From NCBI GenBank assembly GCA_963281255.1, contig OY725491.1, positions 3,596,001-3,660,000 on the forward strand: DNA of 64,000 nucleotides, given 5' to 3'. The notes beneath the pieces are model-generated. The model searched no databases. It worked only from the letters and a program-made list of their open reading frames with translations, and had not been told where the DNA came from. Of this stretch, positions 58,746 through 64,000 are shown one piece after another. Position 1 is the first letter of the stretch; every line of letters begins with the position of its first letter. Source of the DNA: Aphrocallistes beatrix. Its lineage: Eukaryota > Porifera > Hexactinellida > Sceptrulophora > Aphrocallistidae. The position numbers and the translations under genes were made by a program.

Positions 58746-59032
58746 TATCTATTGCGTTCCTATATACACTTCACTTTTCTGAGAATTGCTGATGATATTT
58801 CCTATATTATCTCATCACCTGGAAGGAAGGGCTAGACCTGTCGATGCAATTGTAGGCTCAAGCAATGAATATAAATAACAATATCTGCCCTATTATTTAT
58901 CAGTTGTAACTTGCAAATCGCAACTCATACTGGGAACACACAACTCATGGGTTCTTCGTTCATCTGGGGAGGCAGGCCTAACTTGCGCACTGATTTGGTG
59001 GATGGTGGTAGTATATGCTTCTGGGCATGTTG
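58746..59032. other. Spacer, nothing recognised
   Basis: Short stretch between the inverted-repeat arm and the hAT; no supported feature. Confidence 0.4.
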
Positions 59033-59040
59033 ATTTACAC

Positions 59041-61336
59041 CAGGTGTGTCAAACTCGAATCGGATAGTGGGCCAATTTCATAACCCCAACTCTTCCCCGG
59101 GCCATGATAGAGATGAATAAATTTTAACTCCTGATTCATTCAATTATCAAGCTAATAAATCAACTTTTCACTTTTGTCTGCTTATTTGGCAGCGTTTCTC
59201 TTTCACGAGCTCATCTAGATTTGGTGTGATGGGCGAAATCGCTAGTCGGAGGGAGGAATCTAGATGACCATCCGTAAGTCGTGATTGATGTTTCGACTTT
59301 GTTATTTTCATCAAAGAAAAGCACTGCTCGCAGGCGTATGTACTGCCAAACTGCACACCCCAAAAATATGCATTTTCCATTATTTTTGGAAACTGGTATT
59401 TATTAATCGTATAAAGTAGCCTGTAAAATCCTTCTAAGTTAAGTTCTTTGAATGAACCATTGAGACTTAAGCGACTCTGAAAGTCCAAAATCTCTAGTTG
59501 GAGATCTGGGTTATCATCAAAGTCTTCTGCATTAACAGCAAACGGTCTGCTAAAGAGCGCCAGGCTGCGTTCTCTTCCTCTAAGATCGTTGAATCGATTT
59601 TCGAAATTATTAGCAAGTACATCGAGATGATTCTCGTATCGTTTATAAAAGTTTGCAGGTGGGTTTTGAAACTCATTAACTAGCGAACTCATCGTCTTGA
59701 AGTGTATCAATTTACCTTCCTTCATCTGGTTTCTGAAGAGGGTGACTTTCATTTGAAACCCACGCACATTCTCCAAAAGAACAGTAATTAGTTGATCACG
59801 TCCTTGCAGTCTGGTATTTAGTGTGTTCAGATGTTGAGTGATGTCCACTAAAAATGCAAGATCCAATTGCCAATCTCTGTCAGACATTAATTCTGTAACC
59901 AAATCACCTCCTTTTGATTTCAAATTAAGCATTTTCTCCTTCAAAAATATTTCAATCTCTGCACGCAATTTAAAGAAGCATTCCAGTACTTTTCCTCTAC
60001 TGAGCCAGCGGACTTCACAAAGGTAAAGAAGGTCTCTATACTCCGTGTCGAGTTCTTCCAAGAATGCTTGAAATTGCCGATGCTTCAATCCCTTTGATCG
60101 AATTTCGTTTACAATCCTTACAACAGTATCCATCACATGAGTCATTTTCATTGCTTTCCCACAGGGCACTTCCTGGTGGATGATACATGGAACACTGAGA
60201 ACATCTTGCTTGGAGTGATCTCGATGAACAAATTTCTTGATAAGAGCTGCTGCGCCATTCTCTTTTCCCATCATCGCTGGTGCTCCGTCTGTCGTGATAC
60301 CGGCTAGTTTCTTCCATGATACATTGAGAATTCTCTCTGCAACCACTTTTACAACAGCTTCAGCCACATCAATACCCCTGATACAATCATTAAGGCCAGC
60401 TAGTCCAAGAAAATCCTCATGGATTTCAAAGAAGTCGGTTATCCCACGTATGAAAATGGAGAGTTGAGCAGTGTCTGTAATATCATTACTCTCATCGAAA
60501 GCAAGCGAGAAAAAGACAAACTTCGCTACTTTTTCTAATAATTGCACTGCAATGTTTTTTCCCAAGTCCTCGATCCTTGACGCCACAGTATTCCTGGTAA
60601 GACTAATCATCTCAAAAATGTTCTTCTTGTCGGGAATAAGAATCGCCACTGAATCTTTAATACAGTCTTTTATAAAATCTCCATCAGAGAATGGTCTTGA
60701 ATGCTGGGCAATTTTCCGCGAAATTACATAACTAGCCTTGACAACGGCCAGGTTATCCTGAATAGGTTTCCTAAAGACACCCTGTTGCTTCAGTAAACCA
60801 TCACGTAGTTTGGCAACTGCTTCGTCCCTCAATTTTCCAGTCAATTGTCCATACTCGACCTTGTGATATGATTCATAGTGCCGCTTCAGGTTGTAATCTT
60901 TCATCGCTCCCAAAACCTCTTGGCAGATCAGGCAAGTAGGCTTCCCATATGTTTCAACAAACAAATTCTTTAAGATCCATTCCTCTTGAAAATGACGACT
61001 ATCCTCTTTTCGTTTCTTGGCTCTCGGGAAATTAGCCATTCATGTATAATTTATTGAAGGGTGAGGAGGTATAAAATGTTTTTGAATTATTCGAGCAATT
61101 ATTCTGATATTTATATTTAACGCTCTTAGAGAATGTTATAGTGTGTTAGCAAAACAATGAAAATATAACAAGTGAATCACATTAACATCTATCAAAACTA
61201 GTTAGGTTTCATTAATAAATGATAATTGAATAAATGATATCATATTCCAGATATTTTTTCGCAACTGGGTCGCGGGCCACCTCTGAGCAACCTGCGGGAA
61301 ATAAATGGCCCGCGGGCCACCAGTTTGACACGCCTG
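59041..61336 (-). mobile_element. hAT transposon, intact (2296 bp)
   Basis: Ends CAGGTGTGTCAAACT and CAGGCGTGTCAAACT (complement). Perfect 8-bp target duplication ATTTACAC (59033-59040 and 61337-61344). One uninterrupted transposase gene inside. Confidence 0.94.
59168..61039 (-). CDS. hAT transposase (BED-finger, GTF2IRD2/ZBED-like family), intact
   Basis: 623 residues from an ATG at 61039, uninterrupted. A BED-type zinc finger occupies residues about 34-60 (Cys36, Cys39, His54, His59). The RNase H-like core has Asp182 in LAFDESNDI and Asp251 in GITTDGAPAM. A CIIHQE segment and [18 protein letters not shown] follow, typical of this group, and Glu571 lies in YACEQCFSLMKI. Domesticated relatives in vertebrates include GTF2IRD2 and ZBED proteins. 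The protein binds the element ends and inserts it with 8-bp duplications. Complete ends, perfect duplication and open frame suggest a recently active autonomous copy. A fragment of the same family is at 31711. Confidence 0.93.
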   Translation of the reverse strand: MANFPRAKKRKEDSRHFQEEWILKNLFVETYGKPTCLICQEVLGAMKDYNLKRHYESYHKVEYGQLTGKLRDEAVAKLRDGLLKQQGVFRKPIQDNLAVVKASYVISRKIAQHSRPFSDGDFIKDCIKDSVAILIPDKKNIFEMISLTRNTVASRIEDLGKNIAVQLLEKVAKFVFFSLAFDESNDITDTAQLSIFIRGITDFFEIHEDFLGLAGLNDCIRGIDVAEAVVKVVAERILNVSWKKLAGITTDGAPAMMGKENGAAALIKKFVHRDHSKQDVLSVPCIIHQEVPCGKAMKMTHVMDTVVRIVNEIRSKGLKHRQFQAFLEELDTEYRDLLYLCEVRWLSRGKVLECFFKLRAEIEIFLKEKMLNLKSKGGDLVTELMSDRDWQLDLAFLVDITQHLNTLNTRLQGRDQLITVLLENVRGFQMKVTLFRNQMKEGKLIHFKTMSSLVNEFQNPPANFYKRYENHLDVLANNFENRFNDLRGRERSLALFSRPFAVNAEDFDDNPDLQLEILDFQSRLSLNGSFKELNLEGFYRLLYTINKYQFPKIMENAYFWGVQFGSTYACEQCFSLMKITKSKHQSRLTDGHLDSSLRLAISPITPNLDELVKEKRCQISRQK

Positions 61337-61344
61337 ATTTACAC

Positions 61345-61925
61345 CTACTATTGTTTTATTCTCAGCCTTCAATGACCTAAATTGGCTGAGTGTGCAAAAC
61401 TGAAATTTCTAATTATATACACATGGCAATGACGCCTCAATCTCGTGGTCTTTCAACATTTGCGTCTTTGGTATCTGAACTCAATGGAACCATACCTTAA
61501 ACTATGGATATCAATATTCGCATTAGAAGTTTGTATTCACTTTTTACTGATTTTAATTGTGCCATGGATCAGAATGTAAGAGTCCGAAAAATTTGTGGTA
61601 AATGCATACATGTTTATTTTTCACGATTCTGACTTTTTCGTGCAGAATAATTAGTTGAAAAGTTTGAAATTTTCAGATATAATAACATGTTGGATTGATT
61701 ATTGAACCACAATATATATATATATTTCAATCAATTCCAAAATTGATCATAATGAATTTAGATTGTGAATATAAATTTAATATTGTTTTGAACCATGGAT
61801 AAATGACTTAGTGTTGTATGCGGTCTTCACTTATATTTAAAATGACAATCCTCACAAACTTTTATAATTTCGTTCTCAGAAAATTTGTTCATTCTATAAA
61901 CTTTGTTACCATAATATAAGCTCTA
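61345..61925. other. No gene recognised
   Basis: AT-rich spacer with a weak Helitron-body remnant around 61395-61495 (GAAATTTCTAATTATA, ATGACGCCTC). Confidence 0.4.
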
Positions 61926-61936
61926 AGCCTAAAGCC

Positions 61937-62150
61937 CACCATACACGATGCAACTTTGTTGTATGCAAATGTTGCACGCAACAAAGTTGCATGCAACCTT
62001 TCAACTCACACGATGCAACATGTTACTTGCAACAATGTTGCATGCAACAATTTTCGAGGAGCATTGTTGCATGCAACATTTTAACTCACACGATGCAACA
62101 ATTTTCCGTAGAGCATAGTTTCATGCAATATTGTTGCCTGAATTTTGTGC
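61937..62150. repeat. Harbinger subterminal palindromic repeats
   Basis: At least five GTTGCATGCAAC-like palindromes and three (CT)CACACGATGCAAC copies. They probably bind the MADF/Myb-type accessory protein; that role is known for the superfamily but not shown here. Confidence 0.7.
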
Positions 62151-62286
62151 TTATTTAATAATTTTGATTCTATATACCTATTTGTGGAATCTTTTGTTTA
62201 AATTGAACTAATTACATCAAATTTATTCTGCAATTTTACATAATGGTAAAAAACGTATCGTCGTAACTGTCATTGCCCTCGCCCTT

Positions 62287-64000
62287 TTGAGAAAGCAATC
62301 AAGAAAAGCAAGCGGAGGAAAACGGAGAATATGGATGAAAGAATGGCTCAAAAATCGTAATGCACAAGGTGCATATCATCAATTGATAAAAGAATTATCT
62401 ACGATTGATGTTTCAGGTTACAGAAATTTTGTAAGGATGGATTCTTCTACCTTCGAATTATTGCACAATATGGTCGCCCCAATAATACAAAGGCAAAACA
62501 CTGTAATGAGGGAATCAATTAGTCCTGGTGAAAGGATTGCAATCACCCTACGTTTTTTGGCAACTGGTAAGTTTTAATTACTTATTTTCATACATAATAT
62601 TTTGTCAAATCTCTTATTTACCTATGCTTTATTTCCTAAATTAGGTGAAACCTATGAGAGCCTTAAATTTTTGTATCGAGTAGCAGCTCAGACCCTCGGC
62701 AAAATTATCCCAGAGACATGCTGTGCAATTGCTGATGTGTTAAAAGGCGAATATTTGAAGGTAAATATATAAATTGTATGACTAGTAGTGATATTCATTT
62801 ATATCTCTATTGCTACTATGCTAAGGTACAAATCACTGTATCACACTATTCTATAGAAAGATATGGGTAGGAATAACAATTAGTATAAGGATAACTCTAG
62901 AACGATCGATTGCTTGGTTCAATAAACTGTGAGTCATAGTCATAATTATCTTCCATCCTCGGTTGGCAAGTGCGGCTATGCTGGGGAAGATAACTTGATT
63001 GATCTGCATTAGAATCTTGAGCAGTGAAAATGACTTGTTGAATTTGAAGCTTGGCCCACCTCTGCAAATGGGGGTATGGAATTTCTCTAAGTTCAGAAGC
63101 TATATGTCTTCCAAATATTGCTAAACCATCTTGCTCTTCATTCGTTACCTTATCTAAACAAAGTATAGCCTTTTTAATCACATCATCCTCTTCATTCTGT
63201 CGCTTCTTTTGTTTTAGTTTTGGTTTATTTTGAGCAAGGCGTTTCGCAAGCTTACTACTATTTGCTGAAGTCATAGACATAGTTTCTTCAATGTCATCTT
63301 CATCTATCTCACTTTGTTCATCACCACCAAAGTTTTCCTATAACAAAATATGGTGTTTATTATTCTTTTCAACAGGTTCCAAAAACAGAAGCAGAATGGA
63401 AAAAAGTTGCACAAGCTTTTCAGGAGAAGTGGAATATCCACAACTGTCTTGGAGCAATGGATGGAAAGCACATAATGATACAACCACCTTCAAACACTGG
63501 CTCTTATTATTTTAACTACAAGCAGAGGTTTAGTATTGTTCTCTTAGCAATCGTAGATGCCAACTACAATTTTACCTATATACTAGATCGGTGTAATGGG
63601 TGTAATGGAAGAATTTCAGATGGTGGTGTTTTTAAAAATTCAAATTTATTTCGTGCACTCGAAGAAAACAGCTTAAATATGCCCAAAATGGACATTCTCC
63701 CTTTCACGGAAATAAATTTTCCTTATTTCATCGTTGCTGATGAAGCTTTTCCCTTGAAAGAGTATATTCTAAAACCCTACAGTCAAAGAGGGTTGACATT
63801 GGAAAGAAGAATTTTTAATTACAGGCTAAGTCGAGCGCGACGAGTAGTTGAAAACGCTTTTGGTATTCTTTCGAATCGTTTCCGAATATTTATGACACCT
63901 ATTAATCTCATTCCGGAAAAGGTGGAAATCATAACTTTCGCCTGTTGTTCCCTACATAATTTCCTGCGTTCAAGGAAGGAAGCGTGTCCCATTTACATGC
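62287..64000 (+). CDS. Harbinger DDE transposase, three exons visible, 3' end outside window
   Basis: Exon 1 (up to 62566) encodes KRRIWMKEWLKNRNAQGAYHQL...GYRNFVRMDSSTFELLHN. No in-frame ATG was seen, so a short upstream exon is likely. Intron 62567-62644 (78 nt) has GT and AG borders. Exon 2 (62645-62760) encodes ETYESLKFLYRVAAQTLGKI. A 614-nt intron (62761-63374) follows. Exon 3 from 63375 carries LGAMDGKHIMIQPPSNTGSY (first Asp), IVADEAFPL (second Asp) and RRVVENAFGIL (Glu), then CCSLHNFLR. A 9-base tandem duplication (GGTGTAATG twice, near 63591-63608) turns the usual GCNGRISDGG motif into CNGCNGRISDGG without breaking the frame. The enzyme belongs to the DDE_Tnp_4 family and inserts at 3-bp targets. 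Confidence 0.85.
62897..63337 (-). CDS. MADF/BESS-type DNA-binding accessory protein, last exon
   Basis: Minus-strand exon with a 3' splice acceptor TTTTGTTATAG at its upstream edge (63338-63348) and a stop near 62897. It encodes ENFGGDEQSEIDEDDIEE, a Lys-rich stretch (KPKLKQKKRQNEEDD) and GLAIFGRHIASELREI then LQRWAKLQIQQVIFTAQ. The last is the BESS-like motif found at the C-terminus of MADF proteins encoded by Harbinger elements. Such proteins bind the element's subterminal repeats and bring the transposase to the nucleus and DNA. The N-terminal MADF exon must lie beyond 63350, past or within the oppositely oriented transposase exon, so the two genes are interlaced. Confidence 0.7.
   Translation of the reverse strand, partial: ENFGGDEQSEIDEDDIEETMSMTSANSSKLAKRLAQNKPKLKQKKRQNEEDDVIKKAILCLDKVTNEEQDGLAIFGRHIASELREIPYPHLQRWAKLQIQQVIFTAQDSNADQSSYLPQHSRTCQPRMEDNYDYDSQFIEPSNRSF

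Larger units (their letters stand above)
61930..64000 (+). mobile_element. PIF/Harbinger transposon, right end outside window
   Basis: The left end lies near 61930-61936 (AAGCCCACCATACACGATGC). Subterminal repeats of TTGTTGCATGCAACA and CACACGATGCAAC follow to about 62150, which is typical for this superfamily. It carries a DDE transposase with introns on the plus strand and a MADF/BESS-type gene on the minus strand. Confidence 0.75.

Overview
This is AT-rich nuclear DNA from an animal, almost certainly an invertebrate. The evidence is spliceosomal introns with clean GT...AG borders (including very short ones of about 36-41 nt), AATAAA poly(A) signals, and a mixture of metazoan DNA-transposon superfamilies. 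I recognise no host gene with confidence. The window is a graveyard of nested DNA transposons, with a few intact young elements. I saw no LTR or LINE reverse transcriptase, rRNA or tRNA. The species cannot be named from the sequence.

Layout. 0-4.4 kb: tyrosine-recombinase remnant, short non-autonomous Helitrons and a Tc1 relic. 5.5-11.8 kb: a Mutator-like (MULE) gene with an N-terminal 2A-like ribosome-skipping motif and a C-terminal PHD finger, between candidate long inverted ends. 11.9-14.9 kb: Helitrons broken up by MITEs and a mariner relic. 15.2-23.1 kb: a complete Ginger-type element (about 240-bp TIRs, 4-bp target duplication GTCC) carrying an intron-containing integrase and an OTU-protease module, itself invaded by a mariner and an intact Tc1. 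26-31.7 kb: a second, broken Ginger copy whose intron was invaded by a second MULE. 32-37.6 kb: MITEs, a complete mini-Helitron, a dead mariner and a zinc-finger/recombinase remnant. 38.1-42.6 and 55.4-58.7 kb: the two arms of a very long inverted repeat, each carrying a copy of an unrecognised coding sequence. Between the arms lies a dead autonomous Helitron (Rep, Pif1-like helicase, OTU; minus strand) split by another insertion. 59.0-61.3 kb: an intact hAT. 61.9 kb to the window end: a PIF/Harbinger with intertwined sense and antisense genes.

The most striking object is at 47123-50187. It is an element with termini CACAGTG (identical to the V(D)J recombination heptamer), a perfect 5-bp target duplication TTAAG, and one intact gene for a RAG1/Transib-type DDE transposase. 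Its acidic residues are spaced as in RAG1, it has the CxxC and HxxxxH zinc positions, and it ends in a CCHC knuckle like the tail of invertebrate RAG1-like transposases. No RAG2-like gene fits in the element. It sits inside a hAT-type MITE (CAGGGCC ends, 8-bp duplication), which sits inside the Helitron helicase gene, so the order of insertions can be read directly.

Within each autonomous element the genes serve its own movement: transposase or integrase plus accessory OTU, PHD or MADF proteins. The youngest by intactness are the RAG1-like element, the hAT at 59 kb, the Tc1 at 18.9 kb and probably the Harbinger.
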